Shown: positions 27,073 through 34,966 of the stretch, in pieces
Layout: each line of letters begins with the position of its first letter
Position numbering within the stretch: the stretch's first letter is position 1
Source of the DNA: Anabaena sp. PCC 7108
GTDB taxonomy: Bacteria; Cyanobacteriota; Cyanobacteriia; Cyanobacteriales; Nostocaceae
Assembly (NCBI RefSeq): GCF_000332135.1
Contig: NZ_KB235896.1
Coordinates: 620,001-684,000, forward strand
Length of the DNA stretch: 64,000 nucleotides
Reading direction: 5' to 3'
Made by a program: the position numbers and the translations under genes
Notes under the pieces: model-generated
Told to the model about the DNA's origin: nothing
The model's input: the letters and a program-made list of their open reading frames with translations, nothing else
The model's database searches: none

Positions 27073-28503
27073 ATGTCTTACGCTCAAACGAAAACTCAGG
27101 CCAAATCTGGGTACCAAGCTGGGGTTAAAGATTACAGACTAACTTATTACACACCTGATTACACTCCTAAAGATACAGATTTATTAGCAGCATTCCGGAT
27201 GACTCCCCAACCCGGAGTTCCTCCCGAAGAAGCTGGTGCGGCTGTAGCTGCTGAGTCTTCCACTGGTACTTGGACAACAGTTTGGACAGACTTGTTAACC
27301 GACCTAGATCGCTACAAAGGTCGTTGCTACGATATCGAACCAGTTCCTGGTGAAGACAACCAGTACATCTGTTACGTTGCTTATCCTTTGGATCTGTTTG
27401 AAGAAGGTTCTGTAACCAACGTATTGACCTCTATTGTTGGTAACGTATTTGGTTTCAAAGCTTTACGGGCGTTACGTTTGGAAGACATTCGTTTCCCTGT
27501 AGCTTACATCAAAACGTTCCAAGGACCTCCTCACGGTATTCAAGTTGAACGTGACAAGTTGAACAAATACGGTCGTCCTCTGTTGGGTTGTACAATTAAG
27601 CCCAAATTAGGTCTTTCCGCTAAGAACTATGGTCGTGCTGTATACGAGTGTTTACGTGGTGGTTTGGACTTCACCAAAGACGACGAAAACATCAACTCTG
27701 CTCCATTCCAAAGATGGCGCGATCGCTTCTTGTTCGTAGCTGAAGCTATCAACAAAGCACAAGCAGAAACCGGCGAAATCAAGGGTCACTACCTGAACGT
27801 TACCGCTCCCACCTGCGAACAAATGTTGCAACGGGCTGAGTACGCTAAAGAACTCAAAATGCCCATCATCATGCATGATTACCTAACCGCAGGTTTCACA
27901 GCTAACACCACATTGTCTCGTTGGTGTCGTGATAACGGTATTCTGTTGCACATTCACCGTGCTATGCACGCTGTAATTGACCGTCAGAAGAACCACGGTA
28001 TCCACTTCCGCGTATTAGCTAAAGCTCTTCGCTTGTCTGGTGGTGATCACATCCACACTGGTACAGTAGTTGGTAAGTTGGAAGGTGAACGTGGTATCAC
28101 AATGGGCTTCGTTGACCTATTGCGTGAAAACTACGTTGAGCAAGACAAGTCTCGCGGTATTTACTTTACCCAAGACTGGGCTTCTCTACCTGGTGTAATG
28201 GCAGTTGCTTCCGGTGGTATCCACGTATGGCATATGCCCGCGTTGGTAGAAATCTTTGGTGATGACTCCGTACTACAATTCGGTGGTGGTACTTTGGGAC
28301 ACCCCTGGGGTAACGCTCCTGGTGCTACCGCTAACCGCGTAGCTTTAGAAGCAGTTGTTCAAGCTCGTAACGAAGGCCGTAACTTGGCTCGTGAAGGTAA
28401 CGATATTATCCGCGAAGCTGCTAAGTGGTCTCCTGAGTTGGCTGTTGCTTGCGAACTGTGGAAAGAAATTAAGTTCGAGTTTGAAGCAATGGATACCGTC
28501 TGA
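27073..28503 (+). CDS. rbcL: ribulose-1,5-bisphosphate carboxylase/oxygenase large subunit, form IB
   Basis: A 476-residue catalytic subunit that fixes CO2 in the carboxysome. It has the N-terminal [14 protein letters not shown], the active-site [14 protein letters not shown], the carbamylated lysine in [24 protein letters not shown], the mobile loop GKLEGERG and [12 protein letters not shown] chose the ATG at 27073 (after GGAAGGA) because form I proteins begin MSYAQTK; the frame is open further upstream without support. It is followed by rbcX and rbcS in the order typical of heterocystous strains. Confidence 0.99.
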   Translation: MSYAQTKTQAKSGYQAGVKDYRLTYYTPDYTPKDTDLLAAFRMTPQPGVPPEEAGAAVAAESSTGTWTTVWTDLLTDLDRYKGRCYDIEPVPGEDNQYICYVAYPLDLFEEGSVTNVLTSIVGNVFGFKALRALRLEDIRFPVAYIKTFQGPPHGIQVERDKLNKYGRPLLGCTIKPKLGLSAKNYGRAVYECLRGGLDFTKDDENINSAPFQRWRDRFLFVAEAINKAQAETGEIKGHYLNVTAPTCEQMLQRAEYAKELKMPIIMHDYLTAGFTANTTLSRWCRDNGILLHIHRAMHAVIDRQKNHGIHFRVLAKALRLSGGDHIHTGTVVGKLEGERGITMGFVDLLRENYVEQDKSRGIYFTQDWASLPGVMAVASGGIHVWHMPALVEIFGDDSVLQFGGGTLGHPWGNAPGATANRVALEAVVQARNEGRNLAREGNDIIREAAKWSPELAVACELWKEIKFEFEAMDTV

Positions 28504-28518
28504 TAATTGAGGATTTGG

Positions 28519-28547
28519 GATTTTGGATTCATTAAACATCCAAAATC
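28519..28547 (+). promoter_or_regulatory. hairpin in the rbcL-rbcX spacer
   Basis: GATTTTGGAT and ATCCAAAATC form a perfect 10-base stem around a 9-base loop, only 15 bases after the rbcL stop. It is built from the same ATTTTAG-like heptamers found elsewhere. Such a hairpin could stabilise the rbcL 3' end or cause partial termination so that less rbcX and rbcS message is made; no T-run follows. Confidence 0.5.
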
Positions 28548-28572
28548 TAAAATCTAAAGGGCTGGGTCAAGC

Positions 28573-28980
28573 ATGGATCTAAAGCAAATTGCGAAAGAAA
28601 CAGCCAAAACTCTCCAAAGCTACCTGACTTATCAGGCGTTAAGGATTGTATTGGCACAGCTAGGCGAAACAAATCCTCCTTTAGCACATTGGTTGCAAAA
28701 CTTTTCCGCTGGCAAAATCCAAGACGGAGAAGCATATATTGAGGAACTGTTTCAGGAAAAGTCAGATTTGGCCTTGCGGATTATGACTGTCAGGGAACAC
28801 ATAGTGGAAGAAGTGACAGATTTCTTACCAGAAATGGTTCGGACTGGCATTCAGCAAGCCAACATGGAACAGCGTCGCCAGCATCTCGAACGCATCACGC
28901 AACTAAATTTATCAAATCCCAGCCCAACAACTGAAAGACAGATAATATCTGATGCTAATTTGGATAATTTATCCAATTAG
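28573..28980 (+). CDS. rbcX: rubisco assembly chaperone RbcX
   Basis: A 135-residue all-helical chaperone that binds the C-terminal tail of RbcL and helps build the L8 core. It begins MDLKQIAKETAKTLQSYLTYQA, with the hydrophobic groove helices ALRIVLAQLGETNPPLAHWL and the polar surface helix AYIEELFQEKSDLALRIMTVREH. The C-terminal tail (NPSPTTERQIISDAN) is disordered, as in other RbcX. It lies between rbcL and rbcS. Confidence 0.97.
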   Translation: MDLKQIAKETAKTLQSYLTYQALRIVLAQLGETNPPLAHWLQNFSAGKIQDGEAYIEELFQEKSDLALRIMTVREHIVEEVTDFLPEMVRTGIQQANMEQRRQHLERITQLNLSNPSPTTERQIISDANLDNLSN

Positions 28981-29025
28981 TCAGCTAACCAAGTAATAAA
29001 AAATCTCCCCCACTTATCAAAAGCT

Positions 29026-29355
29026 ATGCAAACTTTACCTAAAGAGCGTCGTTACGAAACCCTTTCTTATCTTCCCCCTTTGTCTGACGCGCAAATTGCC
29101 AAGCAAGTTCAGTACATCATCACACAAGGTTTCATTCCTGCAATCGAATTCAACGAAACTTCTGAACCTACAGAACTTTATTGGACAATGTGGAAATTGC
29201 CTTTGTTCGGCGCTAAAACTGCTCAAGAAGTATTGAGCGAAGTTCAAGGTTGCCGTTCTCAGTATGGTAACTGCTACATCCGTGTTGTTGGTTTTGACAA
29301 CATTAAGCAGTGTCAAGTTATGAGCTTCTTGGTTCACAAACCCAGCAGATACTAA
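29026..29355 (+). CDS. rbcS: ribulose-1,5-bisphosphate carboxylase/oxygenase small subunit
   Basis: A 109-residue small subunit that caps the L8 core. It has the start [23 protein letters not shown] broken by the conserved [13 protein letters not shown], then [28 protein letters not shown] and the [13 protein letters not shown] end. Length fits the cyanobacterial form without the plant insertion loop. It is the last gene of the rbc operon and is followed by a strong terminator. Confidence 0.99.
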   Translation: MQTLPKERRYETLSYLPPLSDAQIAKQVQYIITQGFIPAIEFNETSEPTELYWTMWKLPLFGAKTAQEVLSEVQGCRSQYGNCYIRVVGFDNIKQCQVMSFLVHKPSRY

Positions 29356-29387
29356 GTTCTGATTTGGTTTAAATAATTGATTATTTT

Positions 29388-29419
29388 GAGAGGTAGAGTT
29401 TTCTATCTCTCTTTTTTTT
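29388..29419 (+). terminator. rho-independent terminator of the rbcL-rbcX-rbcS operon
   Basis: GAGAGGTAGA and TCTATCTCTC form a 10-base stem (one G-T pair) with a 4-base loop, followed directly by eight T residues. It is 33 bases after the rbcS stop. Confidence 0.93.
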
Positions 29420-29470
29420 AACGCAGAGGAACACGGAGGTTAGCGCGGAGGTACGCGGAGTTTTTTTTGA
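29420..29470. repeat. CGCAGAGG/GGTACGCGGAG short repeats
   Basis: Imperfect units (acgcagagg, acacggagg, gcgcggagg, acgcggag) directly after the rbc terminator. The same family occurs inside the 2145-2236 element and at 51858-51899 and 52115-52150. Confidence 0.65.
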
Positions 29471-29551
29471 GTTTTTGATGGAATTAATTGTGGGTTGAAG
29501 TAGTACAGATAAAGCTATTAGTTGGTTAATTAATTAACTCAAAAAAGTTTT

Positions 29552-30172
29552 ATGTCTTTAAAATATCCACTCCAAGAAGTGAGAATTTGTTTTGTTGGTG
29601 AATCATTTGTTAACGGTACAGGTGATCCTGAATGTCTGGGTTGGACAGGTAGAGTATGTGTTAATGCTAATAAAAAAGGTCATGATATTACTTACTATAA
29701 TTTAGGAGTGCGGCGAGAAACGAGTAATGAACTCAGAAATCGCTGGTTAAGAGAAGTCTCTTATCGTTTACCAAAGGAATATGACGGTAGGGTAGTATTT
29801 TCTTTTGGTGCAAATGACACTACTATCGAAAATGGTAAAACTCGTGTTGATTTTGAAGAATCAATTGTTAATATTCAGCAAATTTTAGGTGAAGCAAAAC
29901 AGTTATATCCAGTTTTAATGTTAAGTACAGCACCCTGTGGAGATCAAGCACAAAATCAGAGAATTGCAGATTTATCTCAAAGATTTGCTGTGGTATGTCA
30001 GGAGTTAAACATACCCTATTTAGATGTTTTTTCTAAATTAATAAATTCAAATATTTGGCTAGAGGAAGCAAAAAATTATGATGGCGCTCATCCTAGAAGC
30101 GCAGGTTACGCAGAATTTGCCGAAATTGTAGATAATTGGGATGCTTGGTTAAATTGGTTTTCTCTAACTTAA
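29552..30172 (+). CDS. SGNH/GDSL-family hydrolase
   Basis: A 206-residue esterase-fold protein. The nucleophile block reads ICFVGESFVNGTG (Ser in GESF rather than the usual GDS), the oxyanion Asn block is FSFGANDTT, and the catalytic Asp-His block is YDGAHPRSAGYAEFA. All three blocks are complete, so it should be an active esterase or acylhydrolase. There is no signal peptide, which suggests a cytosolic substrate. Substrate unknown. It is a single gene after the rbc operon terminator. Confidence 0.88.
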   Translation: MSLKYPLQEVRICFVGESFVNGTGDPECLGWTGRVCVNANKKGHDITYYNLGVRRETSNELRNRWLREVSYRLPKEYDGRVVFSFGANDTTIENGKTRVDFEESIVNIQQILGEAKQLYPVLMLSTAPCGDQAQNQRIADLSQRFAVVCQELNIPYLDVFSKLINSNIWLEEAKNYDGAHPRSAGYAEFAEIVDNWDAWLNWFSLT

Positions 30173-30266
30173 TCTATAGATATTAATATCAAATTAATTA
30201 TGAATTATTGGCTTAAATTGACCATATAATTATACTCAAAACGGCTTAATCATTTAATTCTATAGG

Positions 30267-30293
30267 TAGGGGTTTACCACTGCTAAACCCCTA
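30267..30293. terminator. hairpin between convergent SGNH and HxlR genes
   Basis: TAGGGGTTTA (30267-30276) and TAAACCCCTA (30284-30293) form a perfect 10-base stem with a 7-base loop. It lies in the 187-base convergent gap and could serve both genes, though it has no T-run. Confidence 0.55.
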
Positions 30294-30359
30294 AACATCC
30301 AGGTTTTCGTAATCTTGCAAAAGTCTATGTCTCAACCGTTATTATCGCTCCCTCAAATT

Positions 30360-30707
30360 TTAATCTTGATGAATATGAGATAAATTCTGAATAGCCCATT
30401 CATGCATCGCATAGAGAATTGGTTTGAGACTTTCTCCTATAGGTGTCAGAGAATATTCTACCTTAGGGGGGATTTGTGCATATATTTCTCGATGTATAAT
30501 GCGATCTTCTTCCATTTCTCTGAGTTGCTGTGTGAGCATTTTTTGGGTAATTCCCGGTAAACCTCGCTGTAATTCGCCAAATCGTTTCTCACCTGAAATT
30601 AATTCTCTAATAATTAAGACTTTCCAGCGTCCACCGATTACCTTAATGGTGCTTTCTACTTCACAAGTCGGCCTACTTAGACTATGGTTGTCTGCTTCTG
30701 CTTTCAT
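30360..30707 (-). CDS. HxlR-family transcription regulator
   Basis: A 115-residue winged-helix regulator. The family's conserved cysteine lies in [20 protein letters not shown], and the recognition region is [20 protein letters not shown], followed by the wing [12 protein letters not shown]. HxlR proteins often answer to redox or electrophiles through that cysteine. It is divergent from a CDGSH iron-sulfur protein gene, with a palindrome between the two, so it probably controls that gene and itself. Confidence 0.92.
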   Translation of the reverse strand: MKAEADNHSLSRPTCEVESTIKVIGGRWKVLIIRELISGEKRFGELQRGLPGITQKMLTQQLREMEEDRIIHREIYAQIPPKVEYSLTPIGESLKPILYAMHEWAIQNLSHIHQD

Positions 30708-30743
30708 AGTTACTTTTTGGGAAGTATAGTACTTTTAAGTGCC

Positions 30744-30757
30744 TACTATTCATAGTA
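30744..30757. promoter_or_regulatory. candidate HxlR operator
   Basis: TACTAT-tc-ATAGTA is a perfect 14-base palindrome 37 bases upstream of the HxlR start and 106 bases upstream of the CDGSH start. A looser AGTATAGTACTTT motif adjoins it at 30722. Position and symmetry fit a dimeric winged-helix site; binding is inferred. Confidence 0.5.
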
Positions 30758-30862
30758 ATTGTACATAAGTTAAAGTCAATAGAGAAAATAAGTTAAGTCT
30801 TGTGCATCAAAAAATCAACACAGAGACTAAAAACACTTAACCGATTTTGAAAGGAGAACACT

Positions 30863-31099
30863 ATGAATCAACCTGTAATTGCTGATAAAAAACCTGCGGT
30901 TTTAGAACTAGAAGCTGGTACTTATTACTGGTGTACCTGTGGACAATCAAAAAATCAGCCTTTCTGTGATGGTGGTCATAAAGGTAGCGAATTTACACCT
31001 CAAGCATTTGAATTAACTGAAAACAAAAAGGTGGCATTGTGCCAATGTAAATATACTGCGAATTCTCCTTTTTGTGATGGCGCTCACGCTAAACTTTAA
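30863..31099 (+). CDS. CDGSH-type iron-sulfur protein with two cluster motifs
   Basis: A 78-residue protein with two CDGSH-like motifs, [16 protein letters not shown] and [16 protein letters not shown], each giving the Cys3-His set that holds a redox-active, labile 2Fe-2S cluster. It resembles bacterial tandem MitoNEET-like proteins, which are monomeric with two clusters. There is no membrane anchor. A good AAAGGAG site precedes the ATG. It is divergent from the HxlR regulator and ends in a strong hairpin, so it forms a one-gene, probably redox-responsive, unit. Confidence 0.93.
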   Translation: MNQPVIADKKPAVLELEAGTYYWCTCGQSKNQPFCDGGHKGSEFTPQAFELTENKKVALCQCKYTANSPFCDGAHAKL

Positions 31100-31110
31100 A
31101 CTTAACAATG

Positions 31111-31147
31111 AGATACCCAACTTCTCCATTTAAGAAGTCGGGTATCT
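31111..31147. terminator. bidirectional terminator between the CDGSH and GH57 genes
   Basis: AGATACCC and GGGTATCT form the outer stem; ACTTCT and AGAAGT continue it after a single mismatch, around a 7-base loop. It lies in the convergent gap 12 bases after the CDGSH stop. Confidence 0.8.
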
Positions 31148-31189
31148 AAATCCTAAATTTATTTATCCTGAACTCCTAACTCGGTACTT

Positions 31190-33424
31190 TTATGGTACTT
31201 CAATAGGAATCAAAGTATTTTCTGGTAAATAGCTGTGAAAACAACCTTCATCTGCTAATGCCAAAATTAGGCGGAGGGGATAATCGGGCGGAACTTGCAA
31301 ATCTGCCCAAGGTATTGCCACCTCTAAACAATTATTTAAAGCAGCTTGAGCGCGACTAGCACGAGGATGCCATTGATAATTATCTCCTGCTTCTCTAAAT
31401 TGAATTGATTGGGTAAGTAAATTAATTTCTAAATGATGGTGATACAGATAATTAACTGGTGCAATATCTGGTACTTCTGCTAAAGGTATGGGGCTATTTA
31501 CCATTGTTTTATCTGGATAATACCAGAGTAAATTTAACTCGGTTGGTAAACCTTTTCCTGGTGCAACGCCACTTTTAAAATCTATTCGCACATAAAAATT
31601 TAGGTGATCTACTCCATACCAAAGTCGCTGGATCAGGCTGCTGTTGTGCATTGTTCCCCTTGCACCGCCAACTTCTATCCGTCCGGCTTTGTCCCAGTCT
31701 TGTTCATCACCTTTACCATCAATAACTGGATGAATAAATCCTGCTGGTCGATGGTCGATTCGTGCTTCATGCGATTCTACGGCTTTTCTTAAATAGCCAG
31801 GTATGGGTTCATTTAAGGCTTTATAAATACCATACAGATGCTCTCGAAATAATTGATCAAAAATGGCATCTTGATTTGATGAATGTCCTTCGCCAAACCA
31901 CCAAAACCAGTCGGAACCTTCGGCAGCATATAAGGCTTCCCAGGCTGCGGGGTTGTTTTCTTCAGTCGCTTCGGGATGATTGGCTAGGACTTGTCTAGCT
32001 TGCGTTAGGTAGTCCCAAGCGCGATTTTTGGCTGGATCACCGATCCAGGTGGTGAAACTGCCATCTACCCAAGAACCGCTGTGTAGTTGTTCTCCGGGGA
32101 TGGTGGCTGTGGGGGGAAACTTGTCTAGGAATTCGGAGACGGTGACAAGTTTGATATGAGGTTCGTCACTTAAGCTTTGATATAAGGTTTCTAGGAAAGG
32201 TTTACCGTCTTGGGGATAAAATTCCCAGCAATTTTCACCATCTAAAGCGATGGTGACTAACCAAGGTTGGTCACTGGGGTTGTCTCTTTGCATTTTAGCG
32301 ATCGCTTGCAAATGTCCCACTAAATCCGCCGTAGCCTGTTTTGGCGGCATCGCCCCATAGGTAAAACCAATCAAATCTGATAATCTATGGTCGCGGAATA
32401 CTATGGATAAATCACCTGCTGGAGTTTGCAAACGATAAGGACGATAAAGCAGTTCTGGTTGCTGTACATTTCCCGCCCCATCCCGATGGAAAAAATGTCT
32501 CAGCGTCCAACCTAGGACGGCTTCATCTGAGCAAATCCAATTAAATCCCTGTTTAACAATGTACGGTAGAATTTCTGGGCTAACTGACTGTTCAGAAGGC
32601 CACAAACCACGAGGATTTTGCCCAAACCGGTCGTGATATAAATCCCAGGATTTCTGCAAATGACGAGGAATATCTTCCACCCACTGAAAGCGCTGGTCAG
32701 GTAATATCATATTTGGCACTGCTACCCGCCCAGAATTAGTATCAGCTAATAAGGGTAAAATCGGGTGAGTGTATGGAGTAGTCGTGACTTCTAGCTGCCC
32801 TGAGTCCTGCATTTTCCGGTGTTGGGGAATAATGCGGCTGAGGATTTGGCGTTGTTTAGAATAAATGCGTTGGCGATCGCTTAAAGTAAAATTCCGTCCC
32901 TGTTGCAACCAAGCTGCAATTTCCGGGTCATCCCAAAATAGTGGGTCAATCCAAGCCAGATTATGCCAAGCTAGTAAATCTCCATAATCTGGCAATTCCC
33001 AATTTGCTAAACACCAATTTTTTCCCTTTTCCTGCCTTTGACAATACAACTCGGCGTAGCGAGGATGGGGATCTATAAGAGTGTGGTGATTAGCATCAAA
33101 AAAATGTTGTATAATAAATTCCCGTTGTTCTGTGGTTAACTTTTCCACAGGTGTCAAACTGGCTGTGAGGTAAGGATCAAGCGCAGTACCAGCAATATAA
33201 TCTTCCAGTTGTAATATTAAAGATGGTACTAAATTCACCGTTTGGTGTAACTTGGGATACTTCTCTAGCAGTAATATTAAATCTAAATAATCCTTAGTAC
33301 CATGTAACCGTACCCAAGGTAGACGGTAATGTTGGCTATCTAAAACTGAACTGCTACTACCAGGAGACTTGTACAGTGGCTGATGTTGATGCCAGATAAA
33401 AGCGACGTACAGGGGATGGGACAT
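31190..33424 (-). CDS. glycoside hydrolase family 57 enzyme
   Basis: A 744-residue retaining alpha-glucan enzyme. GH57 conserved region 1 is WHQHQP at residues 11-16, the nucleophile region reads GLWPSEQSVSPE and the acid/base region IALDGENCWEFYPQDG. The N-terminal 550 residues form the incomplete barrel and the last 200 (from about HPVIDGKGDEQDW) a beta-rich domain. Relatives are called alpha-amylase/alpha-mannosidase-like; in cyanobacteria a role in glycogen turnover is likely but not proven. No signal peptide, so cytosolic. Full family length. Confidence 0.92.
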   Translation of the reverse strand: MSHPLYVAFIWHQHQPLYKSPGSSSSVLDSQHYRLPWVRLHGTKDYLDLILLLEKYPKLHQTVNLVPSLILQLEDYIAGTALDPYLTASLTPVEKLTTEQREFIIQHFFDANHHTLIDPHPRYAELYCQRQEKGKNWCLANWELPDYGDLLAWHNLAWIDPLFWDDPEIAAWLQQGRNFTLSDRQRIYSKQRQILSRIIPQHRKMQDSGQLEVTTTPYTHPILPLLADTNSGRVAVPNMILPDQRFQWVEDIPRHLQKSWDLYHDRFGQNPRGLWPSEQSVSPEILPYIVKQGFNWICSDEAVLGWTLRHFFHRDGAGNVQQPELLYRPYRLQTPAGDLSIVFRDHRLSDLIGFTYGAMPPKQATADLVGHLQAIAKMQRDNPSDQPWLVTIALDGENCWEFYPQDGKPFLETLYQSLSDEPHIKLVTVSEFLDKFPPTATIPGEQLHSGSWVDGSFTTWIGDPAKNRAWDYLTQARQVLANHPEATEENNPAAWEALYAAEGSDWFWWFGEGHSSNQDAIFDQLFREHLYGIYKALNEPIPGYLRKAVESHEARIDHRPAGFIHPVIDGKGDEQDWDKAGRIEVGGARGTMHNSSLIQRLWYGVDHLNFYVRIDFKSGVAPGKGLPTELNLLWYYPDKTMVNSPIPLAEVPDIAPVNYLYHHHLEINLLTQSIQFREAGDNYQWHPRASRAQAALNNCLEVAIPWADLQVPPDYPLRLILALADEGCFHSYLPENTLIPIEVP

Positions 33425-33524
33425 AGGGATTTATAAGTAATTGAGAATTTGCTAATAATGTTGAATTATGAATGATAAATTATCCAATATAATAATTCAC
33501 CCCAGGTAATTAATTATGGGAGAT

Positions 33525-33653
33525 GGGTAATTGGGGGCAATAGGCAATGGGAGATAGGAAGGAGGCTCAAAGGCAGGGTAGATAGGGAAATTCTCTTCCC
33601 ATCTCCCCATCTCCCCATCTCCCCATCTCCCTATCTTCCCATCTCCCCAGTCC
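33525..33653. repeat. CCCATCTC-type octamer array
   Basis: Short repeats of GGGAGAT/AGGAAGG (33525-33590) and an array of CCCATCTC (33598-33650) directly after the nfu stop codon region. The two halves are roughly complementary. Confidence 0.8.
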
Positions 33654-33893
33654 CTAGATAACTTGTTCGATTTCCGAAATTTCGGGAATCATTTCCTTGA
33701 GACGGCGTTCAATACCCATTCTCAGAGTCATTGCGGAACTAGGACAAGAACCGCAAGCACCTTGCAACCGCAGTTTCACAATGGGGCCATCCAGTTCAAC
33801 GAGTTCCACATTACCGCCATCAGACATCAGATAAGGGCGCATTTCATCTAATACAGTTTCAACGTTTTCAGTTGTCAGTTCCATAGTTGCCAT
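33654..33893 (-). CDS. nfu: Nfu-type iron-sulfur cluster scaffold
   Basis: A 79-residue NifU C-terminal-domain protein that carries a 2Fe-2S or 4Fe-4S cluster on its CxxC motif ([14 protein letters not shown]) and passes it to photosystem I and other targets. It starts [22 protein letters not shown] and has the [14 protein letters not shown] strand pair. It is the short, single-domain cyanobacterial form. It lies about 230 bases upstream of the GH57 gene on the same strand, with an octamer array between, so linkage is probably not functional. Confidence 0.95.
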   Translation of the reverse strand: MATMELTTENVETVLDEMRPYLMSDGGNVELVELDGPIVKLRLQGACGSCPSSAMTLRMGIERRLKEMIPEISEIEQVI

Positions 33894-34065
33894 AGTTTTA
33901 GACCTGTTAAGTTAACGATGGGTGTGAAAATTGGATTTTAGGAATTTTACCCATTCCCCAAAATATCCAAATTTTTTGGCTTTTGCTGATTCAAATCGAT
34001 CCTAGACCCAATTGCCACTATATTGTGGGTTATCTGTTTTTGATGACGTTTCAGGAGGCAGAAGG

Positions 34066-34234
34066 TCGAAGGCAGGAGGCAGGAGGATCAAATCAAAGGG
34101 GATTCGACCCCTCCTGATTTGAAGCCACTGAACTCTTTTCAGTGGAGGTCTTAAACCCTGGCTATCTTTTGTCCCAGCTTACGTTAAGGGTCAGTTTCCC
34201 CCCAGCAAAGCTGCCCCCTAACTCCTGCCTTCGA
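34066..34234. other. 169-bp element of nested hairpins with inverted ends
   Basis: TCGAAGGCAGGAG at 34066-34078 is the exact reverse complement of CTCCTGCCTTCGA at 34222-34234. Inside are a hairpin AAATCA-AGGGG...CCCCT-TGATTT (34089-34120) and another, CCACTGAA...TTCAGTGG (34125-34145), plus C-rich tracts. There is no ORF. It could be a small non-autonomous element, or an RNA with a closing stem and internal stems. I do not recognise the family. Confidence 0.55.
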
Positions 34235-34274
34235 TAAAACTTAGACACCAAAAGACTTTTAGCTCTGTTACCTG

Positions 34275-34922
34275 CTATAACAGCTTGATATTAGAGTATG
34301 TGAACTCAGTAATAGAGTCAGCAACTTGACTAACAACATTTTCATGCTCTTCTACAACCTGATTAGTCATGATGTAATAGTCGCCAAATTTTTGATAGGT
34401 GTCTGTAAACTTGAGAACGCTGTTAACTTCATTGGTTTTGGAGTTACAAAAAACCACATCATAGTGACTGGCAATGTAACCAGAACCTGTATCGAAATAG
34501 TCCCAAGTATTAATGACCAAAGCCATGCGACCCATAACTCGATTTTCTTGACAAATTTTGCGATCGCGGATTTTATACTGAGAATCTATAGATTCACCTT
34601 TTACGAGAACTGTAACTGAGTCTGTTTCATCGGTTTGTCCCAAAGTAAACTCATGCTGATGGTGAGACTGTTGGAAATTATAGGGTTTGCAGCGTGTGAC
34701 TGTTTCCTGCAACTGGATATAGATACCTTCTTCTATTTGTTGATCTGCAACGCCTGTAACTTCTACGTCTAAGTCGCGGTTAATGTGAATTTTGCCAGTG
34801 TAAACTTCACTTCCCTGTAGCAGTTGTACATCTGCACTGTAGCCAGGAAAGTTATCGTCCCAAGTGTAACGACTTTCGTAAGCTGTTTGGAATAAAACGC
34901 CTGCGGTTGTCTGAACTGTCAT
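34275..34922 (-). CDS. DUF3386 protein
   Basis: A 215-residue cyanobacterial protein of the DUF3386 family. It begins MTVQTTAGVLFQTAYESRY, then the diagnostic TWDDNFPGYSADV, and in the second half GRMALVINTWDYFDTGSGYI and KFGDYYIMTNQVV. Mostly beta structure is expected. There is no signal peptide or membrane span. The function of the family is not known to me. It is 44 bases downstream of the sensor kinase on the same strand and could be co-transcribed with it. Confidence 0.85.
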   Translation of the reverse strand: MTVQTTAGVLFQTAYESRYTWDDNFPGYSADVQLLQGSEVYTGKIHINRDLDVEVTGVADQQIEEGIYIQLQETVTRCKPYNFQQSHHQHEFTLGQTDETDSVTVLVKGESIDSQYKIRDRKICQENRVMGRMALVINTWDYFDTGSGYIASHYDVVFCNSKTNEVNSVLKFTDTYQKFGDYYIMTNQVVEEHENVVSQVADSITEFTYSNIKLL

Positions 34923-34966
34923 ACAAGCACTTTGACTTCACTTTTATCTAGTGTAGTCTGGGTAGT

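Noticed and set aside
29035-29337. 100-codon ORF opposite rbcS
   Set aside because: It is a shadow of rbcS; the opposite strand is a confirmed essential gene.
34097-34116. tRNA T-arm-like GGGGATTCGACCCC
   Set aside because: The loop does not fit TTCRANY, and no acceptor, D or anticodon arm surrounds it; it belongs to a larger palindromic element.
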